Assembly (NCBI GenBank): GCA_945878585.1
Contig: CAMDXQ010000002.1
Span: 1-63,806, forward strand
From: Akkermansia muciniphila
Lineage (GTDB): Bacteria; Verrucomicrobiota; Verrucomicrobiia; Methylacidiphilales; Verrucolacustridaceae
DNA length: 63,806 nucleotides
Direction of reading: 5' to 3'
Positions 38,124-47,199 of the stretch are shown one piece after another. A model generated the notes under the pieces. It was not told the origin of the DNA and made no database searches. It saw only the letters and a program-made list of their open reading frames with translations. Position numbers and translations under genes: made by a program. Position 1 is the first letter of the stretch; the number at the start of each line of letters is the position of its first letter.

Positions 38124-39006
38124 TCGGTTGGGCGCGTCTACGTCGCCAACTTTGGCCGATTCATTTCGAGCTGCGCGGGCGATTACCCGGGAGCACGCCA
38201 AAACCTTCTATTTTGCATCCCACGTCCTGTCCGAATCTGTTCGGCAGGATGCCTATGCGGTGTATGCGTGTTGTCGTTCGATCGACGACGTAGTGGATCA
38301 GGGGGTCGCTCGGGGGGAAACAGTTCGACCGGAGGTGGCTGGAGAGCTGTTGTTAAGGGCTTTTGAATCCGGAGGAAACCAACCTGGGGAGGAGTGGATG
38401 CCGGCTTTTCGAGACACGATCAGCCGAAAAAAAATCCGCCGGCGATGGTTTGAGGATTTGGCGATCGGGGTGGCTGGAGATGCCGGTCCTGTGAATCTGC
38501 AGACTTGGGAGGATTTGGATCTGTACTGTTATCGGGTGGCCGGAACCGTCGGACTGATGATGATGAGGGTCTTTGGCTCGGAGGATCCTGCGGCCGAACC
38601 CAGGGCAATGGATTTGGGGCGGGGAATGCAGTTAACCAATATTTTGCGGGACGTGGCGGAAGATGCAAAGGCAGGTCGGATTTATCTGCCTGCCCGGGAG
38701 CGGGAGCAGTATGGGATTCGTGCGGAAGATCTTTTCATGGGTCGAGCCTCCGGGCACTGGGCCGAGTTTATGCAGTTTCAGGTGGAACGGGCCCGCGAAC
38801 AGTATCGTCTGGCTGAGCCGGGAATCGCCCTTCTCCCTGCAGGCGGAGCTCAGATGTCCGTCTGGTTGATGCGAGATCTGTATGCGGGGATTTTGGATCC
38901 GATCGAGGCGTCGGGTTACGATGTGTTTCGGAAACGACACAGCCTGTCGATGGGGCAGAAAGTAGTTCGTGGATTGGGAGTGTGGTGGAAAAAACAGAAA
39001 CGCTGA
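38074..39006 (+). CDS. crtB: Phytoene/squalene synthase family protein, phytoene-synthase-like (start uncertain)
   Basis: KTFYFASHVLSESVRQDAYAVYACCRSIDDVVDQ, YCYRVAGTVGLMMMRVFG, GRGMQLTNILRDVAEDAKAGRIYLPARE. Confidence 0.87.
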   Translation: MPRRLRGYAKPFVWGASRLGASTSPTLADSFRAARAITREHAKTFYFASHVLSESVRQDAYAVYACCRSIDDVVDQGVARGETVRPEVAGELLLRAFESGGNQPGEEWMPAFRDTISRKKIRRRWFEDLAIGVAGDAGPVNLQTWEDLDLYCYRVAGTVGLMMMRVFGSEDPAAEPRAMDLGRGMQLTNILRDVAEDAKAGRIYLPAREREQYGIRAEDLFMGRASGHWAEFMQFQVERAREQYRLAEPGIALLPAGGAQMSVWLMRDLYAGILDPIEASGYDVFRKRHSLSMGQKVVRGLGVWWKKQKR

Positions 39007-39015
39007 ATTCAGGAT

Positions 39016-39816
39016 CTAAATTCCGTGCGAAATCCGGGCGGCGAGAAACAGGCCCAACATAATCCCCAGAGTGATGGCGGGGCGGGGGTCGGCTTGTCGG
39101 GCAGGTTCCGCGTACACAGGGGTGACCCAAGCTAAAAGGGCGCTAAAGATGAACCACGAGAAAAAGTTTTGTGGTGGAACCACGTTTCCGGCCCAGTGCC
39201 AGTATCCGCGGATGGCGTACGCAAAAGGTTCCATTAAAAAATCGAAAAGCATGGCAAAGGCTCCTGTGGCAATCGCAATCGGGGCGCGGGAACCCCCCAG
39301 CCAGTACTGACTCAAACTAAGATTCGCGCCTGCGACCACAGCAAACCAAGCGAGGGGGATGGCCAAAGGCAGAATGCCCCCCATTCGTGGACCAAAGGCA
39401 TCGGTGTACTGATATGATCCAAAAGGAATTCCACTGAGAGTGCCCACGGTCTCGAGCAGGGCGGAAGAAAGTAGGATGGCGGCTGCTGTGATTCTCGCGC
39501 GGCGCAGACCCAACCGATCCACCGCCGAGAAGTAGACATGGGTGGCGGCCAGAAGCATGGAAATAAAATCCCCATTTTGGAGGCAAAGAGTAATGAATTG
39601 AGTTAACCCAAGCGGAAGGGGGAGGGTCGCAGCCCACGCCGGGGTAAGGCGGAAAGTTACCGCAAGTAGTCCAATCCCCGCCCAGATGAGGAAAAATTTC
39701 CAGAGCCATTCGCGGAGTCGAGCCGGGATCACCCTACGAGGTAAGAGCAGGGGCGGTCTCGCGACAAGCTTCCGCCGACGTTGACTCAGGGGCTTCCGGG
39801 GACGAAAAAAGAACAT
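39016..39816 (-). CDS. Carotenoid biosynthesis protein, CruF/DUF422-like integral membrane hydratase
   Basis: Multi-TM. GTLSGIPFGSYQYTDAFGPRMGGILPLAIPLAWFAVV is a CruF-type signature. Next to crtB. Confidence 0.75.
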   Translation of the reverse strand: MFFFRPRKPLSQRRRKLVARPPLLLPRRVIPARLREWLWKFFLIWAGIGLLAVTFRLTPAWAATLPLPLGLTQFITLCLQNGDFISMLLAATHVYFSAVDRLGLRRARITAAAILLSSALLETVGTLSGIPFGSYQYTDAFGPRMGGILPLAIPLAWFAVVAGANLSLSQYWLGGSRAPIAIATGAFAMLFDFLMEPFAYAIRGYWHWAGNVVPPQNFFSWFIFSALLAWVTPVYAEPARQADPRPAITLGIMLGLFLAARISHGI

Positions 39817-41368
39817 GTTCGGGATTCCTACGGTAGGTTTGCTTTGCGCCGGATTGACCGGTCTCGCGTTGACGTTGGGGTTTGCCCCTTTTAGTCAGCC
39901 TCTGGCTGGATGGCTCGCATTGATCCCTTTGGCCTACTATGGGGTGCGGGAGAGGCCGAATATTCAACAAAGCTTTTCCTTGGGTTGGTTTGCAGGAGCG
40001 ACCCATTTTCTGACCACTTTCAGCTGGCTGACATCGGTCACGACGGCGGGTTGGTTCGTGCTGTGTCTTTATATGGCGATCTATCCTGCGCTTTGGTTTG
40101 TCCTGTGGGTTCGGTTTGCAGGTGCCGATGTGGAGCGAATGACGAGCGTAGGAAATATCCGGCATGTGGCTCTCGGCGCCTCGGCTTGGGTTCTGACCGA
40201 ATGGCTTCGGGGGATCGTTTTCAGCGGATTTGGTTGGAACGAACTGGGAGTATCGCAAGGAAATCTGCTCCTTTTGGCCCAGATTGCGGATTTGGGGGGA
40301 GTTCCATTCGTCACCTGGGTGGTGGCGTTTGGCGGGTTAACCCTAACCCTAACCGCACGGCGTTTTGAATTGGAAATACGGGGTACCCAAAAATGGAAGC
40401 CGAGGTGGGATTTTACGGCTGGAGTTTTTGTTCTTGGGATGACGATGGTGTACGGCGCGAGGGCGGTTCTTCATCCGAATGACAAAGCGGTTCACACCCT
40501 GAGCTATGCGGCGATTCAGCCTGCGGTTCCGCAGGATCCTTGGAGGTCGGCGGGAATAGCAAAAGTGGTGGAGGAGCTAACGAAGGGGTCGAGAGTCGCC
40601 CTCACGCAAAGTGGCCCGATCGATCTTATGGTTTGGCCTGAGAGTTTGGCGGGGACGGGTTGGAGGGAGGAACCGGAATTTCAAAAAGCGGTGCAAAAGG
40701 TACGAAGAGAAGGAGCCCGTTCGCTGTTAACGGGCTCATTGGATATCCGTGGTGCCAACACCTTCAATAGTGCGGTTCTGTTTACCGGTGGGGAGGGAAG
40801 ACCTCCCCAAGTATACGATAAATCCCATCTTGTGATTATGGGGGAGTATGTGCCCTTGGCCGGAATTTTTCCATGGTTGCGAAAACTGGTTCCTCCTGGA
40901 GGGGATCTGACAGCAGGTGAAATCTCTGGGGTTTTCGAATTGGCCGAGAGTGGGGTCAGGATTGCCCCCCTGATCTGCTTTGAGGATTCGGTGGCTAGGG
41001 TGGTCAGGAGAGCGGCGCAAAAACTCCCACATCTTCTGGTGAATTTGACAAATGATGCCTGGTTTGGGAGGTCGGCTGAAGCGGAACAACATCTGGAAAA
41101 TGCGCGTTTTCGGGCCATCGAAACACGGCTGCCTTTATTGCGAGCCACAAACGACGGGGTAACTGCGCTGATCAGTCCGCGGGGTGTAGTTATTGGGCAG
41201 GTTTGGGATTCAGAGTTTCAATCGTATCAGAGGCCCGGCTTCATCTCCGGGGAGTTGGATTTAACTCGTCCCAAGGTCACCATATATACCCAGTGGGGGA
41301 ATTGGATCGTCGGGGTATCCATGGGGTTGGTTTTCTTGGGGTTGATTCGTTTAACGAACAAGCTTTAA
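39815..41368 (+). CDS. lnt: Apolipoprotein N-acyltransferase
   Basis: Multi-TM N-terminus plus nitrilase domain: VWPESLAGTG, YDKSHLVIMGEYVPLAGIFPWL, APLICFEDSVARVVR, LVNLTNDAWFGRSAEAEQHL. Confidence 0.93.
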   Translation: MFGIPTVGLLCAGLTGLALTLGFAPFSQPLAGWLALIPLAYYGVRERPNIQQSFSLGWFAGATHFLTTFSWLTSVTTAGWFVLCLYMAIYPALWFVLWVRFAGADVERMTSVGNIRHVALGASAWVLTEWLRGIVFSGFGWNELGVSQGNLLLLAQIADLGGVPFVTWVVAFGGLTLTLTARRFELEIRGTQKWKPRWDFTAGVFVLGMTMVYGARAVLHPNDKAVHTLSYAAIQPAVPQDPWRSAGIAKVVEELTKGSRVALTQSGPIDLMVWPESLAGTGWREEPEFQKAVQKVRREGARSLLTGSLDIRGANTFNSAVLFTGGEGRPPQVYDKSHLVIMGEYVPLAGIFPWLRKLVPPGGDLTAGEISGVFELAESGVRIAPLICFEDSVARVVRRAAQKLPHLLVNLTNDAWFGRSAEAEQHLENARFRAIETRLPLLRATNDGVTALISPRGVVIGQVWDSEFQSYQRPGFISGELDLTRPKVTIYTQWGNWIVGVSMGLVFLGLIRLTNKL

Positions 41369-41473
41369 ACCATTCGGTCTTATTCCAAAGTAAGAGATTA
41401 AAATATATTGATTCGATCGTCATCCGTGTGATCAACTTGAAAAGCAACACAAACCAAAGGAGATACAAATAAA

Positions 41474-42817
41474 ATGATCAAAAACATCGCAGCGATTCTT
41501 AGCGTGCTTGCCGCCATGGCCAGCTTATCCCTCGCAGACAGCGCTCCGGAAGCCTCTGCTCAAGACACCAAAAAAATGTTTCAGAACAACTTCGTTGAGA
41601 CCGCCCAGAAGGGGATCAAGCTCAGCGGATACGTCGACACCGGCTATAGCTACAATTTTACAGGCACAAGCCAAGGGTCCTCAACTGTGAATGGACGTCT
41701 CGGAAGCGATACAGCCCAACGAGGTGATTTTAATCTTTATGCGGTCAAGATTGCTTTGGAAAAAGCTTTGAGTTCAGAGAATAAGGCCCAAGCCGGTTTC
41801 CGAGCGGATGTCATGATCGGTGAAGATGCGACTTACTTTATTAATCGAACTTCTGCCCAGACGACCGTGAACGGGGGCCCCACGAACACAGATATGAATT
41901 CGAACTCTCTTTTTTTGGAGCAGGCCTATGCTTCGATCCGAGCTCCTGTTGGGAACGGGTGGGACTTCAAGGTGGGTAAGTTTGTTTCGATTTTGGGCTA
42001 CGAAGTGATGGAACGACCTGCAAATATGAATACCACTTTTGGTCTTATCTTCAATCAACTGCCTCTTTATTACACTGGCGTCCTTTCGTCTTACAACTTT
42101 GATGAATATATCGACGGCAAGATCGGGGTGGTCAACGGATCAAATTCCGACAATAACACCACAACAAACCCGAACGACGGAGACGGGTGTGCCGTACTCG
42201 CTGCACTTAATTTTACTGCTCCCAGCGGGAACGCGAACTGGAGTAATAATTTTCAATACAGCACTGGGTACGATAACAACACGGCTACGGGGTCTGGAAA
42301 CTCCAGCCAAGGGTATAACAACAACGGGGGATCCGTATCTGCTTACACTTGGTATTACAACTCATGGGGAAATTGGGCGCCAAAGTTCGCAGAAGATAAA
42401 CTTCTTTTGGCGTTCAATACCGTTTGGTTTGTGAAAAGTGGTAATACAACAGGACCGACCACGGTGAATTCAAGCGTGTATGGTGTTGGGGCTTATGCCA
42501 AGTATCAGTTCAATGACTGGTTTAGTTTGGCCAGCCGAGGGGAATATCTGGGAAGTAACAATGACTTGAAGTTTGGAACTCAAGGGAATCCTTCTACCAG
42601 CGTGCAAAATGGTGGCCACGTCACCGGCACTAATCTGTGGGAATACACCCTGACTGCTGGTTTCAACGTGATTGATAATCTGCTTCTCCGTGCTGAATAT
42701 AGAATGGACTGGGGCAGTAATATCGTCAGCAATGGCCACGTCGCCGGAGAAAATAGTGGGGCGGTTTCCGGTGGGCCCGCCTATTACGCGGGTGCCGAGG
42801 TGGTCTACAGCTTCTAA
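41474..42817 (+). CDS. Outer-membrane porin (beta-barrel, beta-proteobacterial-porin-like/DUF1597-type)
   Basis: Signal peptide MIKNIAAILSVLAAMASLSLADS. SGYVDTGYSYNF, repeated amphipathic beta-strands, terminal ...AYYAGAEVVYSF. Clear AAAGGAG Shine-Dalgarno. Confidence 0.8.
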   Translation: MIKNIAAILSVLAAMASLSLADSAPEASAQDTKKMFQNNFVETAQKGIKLSGYVDTGYSYNFTGTSQGSSTVNGRLGSDTAQRGDFNLYAVKIALEKALSSENKAQAGFRADVMIGEDATYFINRTSAQTTVNGGPTNTDMNSNSLFLEQAYASIRAPVGNGWDFKVGKFVSILGYEVMERPANMNTTFGLIFNQLPLYYTGVLSSYNFDEYIDGKIGVVNGSNSDNNTTTNPNDGDGCAVLAALNFTAPSGNANWSNNFQYSTGYDNNTATGSGNSSQGYNNNGGSVSAYTWYYNSWGNWAPKFAEDKLLLAFNTVWFVKSGNTTGPTTVNSSVYGVGAYAKYQFNDWFSLASRGEYLGSNNDLKFGTQGNPSTSVQNGGHVTGTNLWEYTLTAGFNVIDNLLLRAEYRMDWGSNIVSNGHVAGENSGAVSGGPAYYAGAEVVYSF

Positions 42818-42845
42818 AGATGATTTAGAAAACAGTTAGTTTAGG

Positions 42846-42889
42846 AACCCCCGAGTAGCTGGGATGAGCTACTCGGGGGTTTTCTTTTT
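42846..42889 (+). terminator. Rho-independent terminator downstream of porin
   Basis: AACCCCCGAGTAGCT-GGGATG-AGCTACTCGGGGGTT followed by TTCTTTTT. 15-bp perfect arms. Confidence 0.93.
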
Positions 42890-42944
42890 GCGAAAACCAG
42901 CAGGAGCTTGAGGTGGTATATATTTTCGGGCATTTTATGCCCTT

Positions 42945-44076
42945 ATGGCACTGCCTGCTGAAACGATCGACCTCGCCTCCGTGAACTCCCGCTTGCGGGA
43001 GTTACGGAGGTTTCTTTGACCCGGCAAAATTAGAAGGGCAGTTAAAAGAGTTTGAGGGGCGGATGTCGGCCCCGGACTTTTGGAACGATTCAACGAAAGC
43101 CCAAAAGATCGCCGCGGAAGCCAATGCTTTGCGGAAGAAATTGGATCAGATGAAAGAGTTGGAGCGAAAGGTTGCTGATTTGCCAGTTCATCAGGAGTTG
43201 GCCGAGGAAGATGGAAGTCCGACTGCCCAAGCCGATTATGCACGGGAACTGCGGGAGGGGGTCGCGATGTTGGAACAGACCGAGGTTCAGTTCATTCTCT
43301 CTCAACCGGATGATCGTCGAAACGCGATTTTGAGCCTGAATGCCGGGGCGGGTGGGACGGAGGCGTGTGACTGGGCCAATATATTGATGCGGATGTATCA
43401 AAGGTGGGCCGAACGGCGAGGCTTTAAGGTCGAGGTGTTAGATATTTTATTGGGGGAAGAGGCGGGGATCAAAAATGCCATGCTTCGGGTCTCCGGGGAA
43501 AATGCATATGGATATTTGAAGGCGGATCGAGGGGTTCATCGGCTGGTGCGGATATCTCCCTTCAATTCTCAGGGGAAGCGCCAGACATCCTTTGCATCGG
43601 CGGAAATCGTTCCTGAACCTGATGAGGAAGTGGAGCTGGAGATTCCAGATAAGGATATCCGGGTCGATGTGTTTCGAGCAGGGGGACATGGCGGGCAAGG
43701 GGTGAATACGACCGATTCAGCAGTCCGAATCACCCACTTTCCCACGGGCTTGGTAGTGACCTGTCAGAACGAGAGATCGCAGATCAAGAATCGGGCCACG
43801 GCGATGAAGGTTCTCGCAGCCAGGATCAAACAAGCTGAACTGGACAAAAAAATGGCGGAGCAGGAGCAGAACTATGCGGCGAAGGGTCAAATCGGTTGGG
43901 GTCACCAGATTCGGTCTTATGTTCTACAACCGTATCAGATGGTGAAGGATTTAAGGACGGGTGAGCAGACGAGTGATGTTCAGGCAGTGTTGGACGGAGA
44001 GATCGACCCGTTTCTGAATGCTTTCTTGAAGGGAAAAAAGAGAACAGGTCCGATTGAGGACGAGGACGAAGAATGA
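42945..44076 (+). CDS. prfB: Peptide chain release factor 2, expressed via programmed +1 frameshift
   Basis: ATG 42945 encodes MALPAETIDLASVNSRLRELRRFL then in-frame TGA at 43017-43019 (GGAGG TTT CTT TGA C). +1 shift continues DPAKLEGQLKEFEGRMSAPDFWND...GGQGVNTTDSAVRITH (GGQ motif). Confidence 0.95.
43006..43020 (+). promoter_or_regulatory. RF2 autoregulatory +1 frameshift site
   Basis: GGAGG-TTT-CTT-TGA-C. Internal SD-like element 3 nt before the CTT slip codon, followed by a UGA C context. Confidence 0.93.
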
Positions 44077-44855
44077 GCAGTGGTAAAGATCGTCTGGCAG
44101 CGATTCTGAGCAACAAGCGGAAAGAAGCGGAAGCCATCGAAGGAAATAAGGCCGAATTCCGAAGGCAGGCTCTCCTTCGAAATGATTTCCGTGGTTTTCG
44201 GTCGAATCTCTTCCAACCCGGAATCGTTACAGTGATTGCGGAGTGTAAAGCGGCCTCGCCCTCAGCAGGTGCGATCGTCGGAAAATACGATCCGGTGGCT
44301 CAGGCGAAGCTGTATGAGAAAGGTGGTGCGGGGGCGGTTTCCGTTCTGACTGATCAGGAGTTCTTTAAAGGGTGTCTAGCGGATATGAAAAAAGTGAGAG
44401 AGGAGATCTCCCTGCCTGTCTTGCGGAAGGACTTCATTCTTACCGAGGCTCAGGTTTATGAAAGCGTGGCTGCTGGTGCGGATGCTTTCCTGTTGATTGT
44501 AGCAGCGTTGACGGATGATGAGTTGAAGCGGCTGTATGATCTGGGGCGTACTCTGCAGTCGGATGTTTTGGTGGAGGTGCACGATTTGGCGGAGATGGAT
44601 CGGGCTTTGGAAATTGATGCGGACATCATTGGAATCAATAATCGCAACTTGCACACCTTTGTGGTGGATCTGAAGACAACGGAGGAGCTGGCTTCCGAAA
44701 TTCCGTCCGACTGTCTAGGGATCAGTGAGAGCGGGATTCGGACAAAGGAAGATGTAAAAATCGTGACGGCACAGGGAATCCACTGCCTGCTGGTGGGGGA
44801 AACGCTGATGAAGGATGGGGATCCTGCGAACGCCCTGAGGCAGTTGAAAGAATAG
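44073..44855 (+). CDS. trpC: Indole-3-glycerol phosphate synthase
   Basis: VIAECKAASPSAGAIV, LPVLRKDFILTEAQVYESVAAGADAFLLIVAAL, IGINNRNLHTFVVDL, SESGIRTKEDV. Confidence 0.95.
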   Translation: MSSGKDRLAAILSNKRKEAEAIEGNKAEFRRQALLRNDFRGFRSNLFQPGIVTVIAECKAASPSAGAIVGKYDPVAQAKLYEKGGAGAVSVLTDQEFFKGCLADMKKVREEISLPVLRKDFILTEAQVYESVAAGADAFLLIVAALTDDELKRLYDLGRTLQSDVLVEVHDLAEMDRALEIDADIIGINNRNLHTFVVDLKTTEELASEIPSDCLGISESGIRTKEDVKIVTAQGIHCLLVGETLMKDGDPANALRQLKE

Positions 44856-44912
44856 CCTTCTTAGTTAAGTAGGAGGGTTTCTTCGGGGGCGTTTTTGAGG
44901 TAGAGTTCTCTT

Positions 44913-46121
44913 GTGAAGGCAAAAACTGAATATCTGCCCGTGCCGGATGCCTCAGGACATTTTGGGGCATATGGGGGGAGGTATGTTCCTGAGACCTTAG
45001 TGGCACCCTTGGAGGAGTTGGGTGCAGAGTTTGCCAAAGCCCAAAAAGATCCGGCCTTTCTGCATGAACTCAAAGAAATGCGCCGTGATTTTACGGGTCG
45101 TCCGACTCCCCTCTATTTTGCCGAACGACTGACTCAACATTGCGGAGGAGCAAAGATCTATTTGAAGCGGGAGGACTTGCTTCATACGGGGGCGCACAAG
45201 ATCAATAACGCCCTGGGCCAAGTGATTCTGGCCAGACGGATGGGAAAAAAGAGGATTATTGCCGAGACGGGCGCGGGCCAGCACGGAGTGGCGACCGCGA
45301 CGATGGCGGCCCGGTATGGAATGGAGTGCATTATTTACATGGGGGAAGAGGATATGCGTCGCCAAGCCTTGAATGTGACCCGGATGCGGCTTTTGGGTGC
45401 GAAAGTGGTAGGGGTGACAGCAGGTCAAAAGACGTTGAAGGAGGCTGTGAACGAGGCGATGCGGGATTGGGTGACGAATGTGAGGACAACTCATTATGTG
45501 CTCGGCACGGCTTACGGGGCGCACCCGTATCCTTATATGGTTCGGGAGTTTCATAAAGTGATCGGGGAAGAGGCAAGGGCGCAGATGATGGAGAGGGAGG
45601 AAGGATTGCCTGACGTGATCTGTGCCTGTGTCGGAGGAGGAAGCAATGCGATCGGCATCTTTTACGCCTTTCTGAATGATGAAAAAGTTCGTCTGGTCGG
45701 AGTGGAGGCGGGAGGGGAAGGGATCAAGCCCGGTAAACATGCCGCTCGTTTCCAAGGCGGAAAATTAGGAGTATTGCAGGGTTCGAAATCGTTTTTGTTG
45801 CAGAATGCGGATGGGCAGATCGAGTCGACCCATTCGGTTTCGGCGGGTTTGGATTATGCCGCAGTAGGGCCGGAGCATTGTCATTTAAGGGAGATCGGAA
45901 GGGCCGAATACACCTATGCGACCGATGACGAAGCTTTGGATGCCTTTTCAACCTTGGGAAAGGTTGAGGGAATTCTTCCCGCACTTGAAACAGCGCATGG
46001 GGTGGCCTTTGCCATGAAGGAAGCTCCAAAGTTAAAAAAGGATCAGATCATCCTCGTGAATCTTTCGGGACGGGGAGACAAGGACGTCAACGAAGCCGCC
46101 CGATTTTTATTGAAGAGTTGA
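44913..46121 (+). CDS. trpB: Tryptophan synthase beta chain (GTG start)
   Basis: [87 protein letters not shown]. Confidence 0.97.
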   Translation: MKAKTEYLPVPDASGHFGAYGGRYVPETLVAPLEELGAEFAKAQKDPAFLHELKEMRRDFTGRPTPLYFAERLTQHCGGAKIYLKREDLLHTGAHKINNALGQVILARRMGKKRIIAETGAGQHGVATATMAARYGMECIIYMGEEDMRRQALNVTRMRLLGAKVVGVTAGQKTLKEAVNEAMRDWVTNVRTTHYVLGTAYGAHPYPYMVREFHKVIGEEARAQMMEREEGLPDVICACVGGGSNAIGIFYAFLNDEKVRLVGVEAGGEGIKPGKHAARFQGGKLGVLQGSKSFLLQNADGQIESTHSVSAGLDYAAVGPEHCHLREIGRAEYTYATDDEALDAFSTLGKVEGILPALETAHGVAFAMKEAPKLKKDQIILVNLSGRGDKDVNEAARFLLKS

Positions 46122-46158
46122 GGCCTGATGGTGCCCATGAAGGGCACACGATGGGAAA

Positions 46159-47109
46159 TTATATCCCGAGTACGATCTCTGCGTTCTGGAAAAAACGGCG
46201 AACCATCAAACGGGCAATCTTGCGGCCGCGTGTTGAAAGTTGGACGAGGGTGGGGCCATTGGTGATGGGGATGGATAGAGTAAGGGCCACCCCAATCTGA
46301 TAATCACGCCATGCATCTGTGAGATTGTATCCACGGACTCCCCCTTGCCTCAGCGTTTTCTGCCAGATGCAGATGAGTTTATGCTGATCCCGAAGTGTGA
46401 GGGGACGAGAAGAGCTTCCTCCGATCACCCGAGCTAGATCGAAGGCCCCCAAGCCGCGGGCAGCGATCTGCCAATCGACGATAAAAACCTTGGATCCAGC
46501 GAGAAGAAGGTTGTCGGCGCGTAGATCACCGTGGACAAGGGTGATGGGCCGCTTTTCGGCCTGATGAAGCGCTTGAGTAATCGTGGGAAGAAAATGCTGC
46601 ATTCGTTTCACATCCTTTTTCGTTAAAAGGGATCTGCAGTTCCTAAGAAATGTCTGGGTATGTTTACCAGCCTCATGGGCTCGGTTATAGTGGTGAAGTG
46701 GAAGAGCCTTGATCTTGCGTATTTGATTGGAATTCCAAAATCTTGCATGAACAGACCCGATCGATCGCGCCACGGAGGAAAGCTCCCTAAATGATAGACC
46801 TTGAATCTGGTCTCCAGTGCGACAAGGAAAGATTTCTTGAAGCAGAATGAGGCCATCCGACCCATCGGGAACGGAGGCTGAAGCTATGCAGCGCGGAACA
46901 TGTTTTCCTCCCAGCGGCTTGAGGAGTTGATAGGCGAGGAGTTCACGTTGGAAGGCGCGGATGTGTCGGGAGAACTTTTGAGCCACAGGTCGGTCGGCCC
47001 CAACTTTTAGAATGTATTTGCGGGGGTCGCCAGGTCGGGCGGCATGAAAGGTCTGACTCAGGAATCCGGTGGTTCGGGTTGGATGGAGAAGAAAACGGGA
47101 GGTCTTCAA
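46159..47109 (-). CDS. Phosphotransferase (aminoglycoside phosphotransferase/kinase-like fold) of unknown substrate
   Basis: ITLVHGDLRADNLLLAGSKVFIVDWQIAARGLGAFDLARVIGG is an APH/choline-kinase-type catalytic loop (HGDxxxxN...DW). Confidence 0.75.
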   Translation of the reverse strand: MKTSRFLLHPTRTTGFLSQTFHAARPGDPRKYILKVGADRPVAQKFSRHIRAFQRELLAYQLLKPLGGKHVPRCIASASVPDGSDGLILLQEIFPCRTGDQIQGLSFRELSSVARSIGSVHARFWNSNQIRKIKALPLHHYNRAHEAGKHTQTFLRNCRSLLTKKDVKRMQHFLPTITQALHQAEKRPITLVHGDLRADNLLLAGSKVFIVDWQIAARGLGAFDLARVIGGSSSRPLTLRDQHKLICIWQKTLRQGGVRGYNLTDAWRDYQIGVALTLSIPITNGPTLVQLSTRGRKIARLMVRRFFQNAEIVLGI

Positions 47110-47199
47110 AGGTTTGATTCAGTAAAGAGGAAGTTGTGAAAGAGGCGAGTCCTTGTCGGGGGTTGCGGGTGGGGGGCAAGGTGAGGCATGATCTCGTGA

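Noticed and set aside
40337-40353. Telomere-like CCCTAA repeats
   Set aside because: Three units encode LTLTL in-frame inside lnt. Coincidental codon repetition.
46131-46147. Hairpin GTGCCC-ATGAA-GGGCAC after trpB as terminator
   Set aside because: Only 6-bp arms and no T-tract on either strand. Insufficient for a call.
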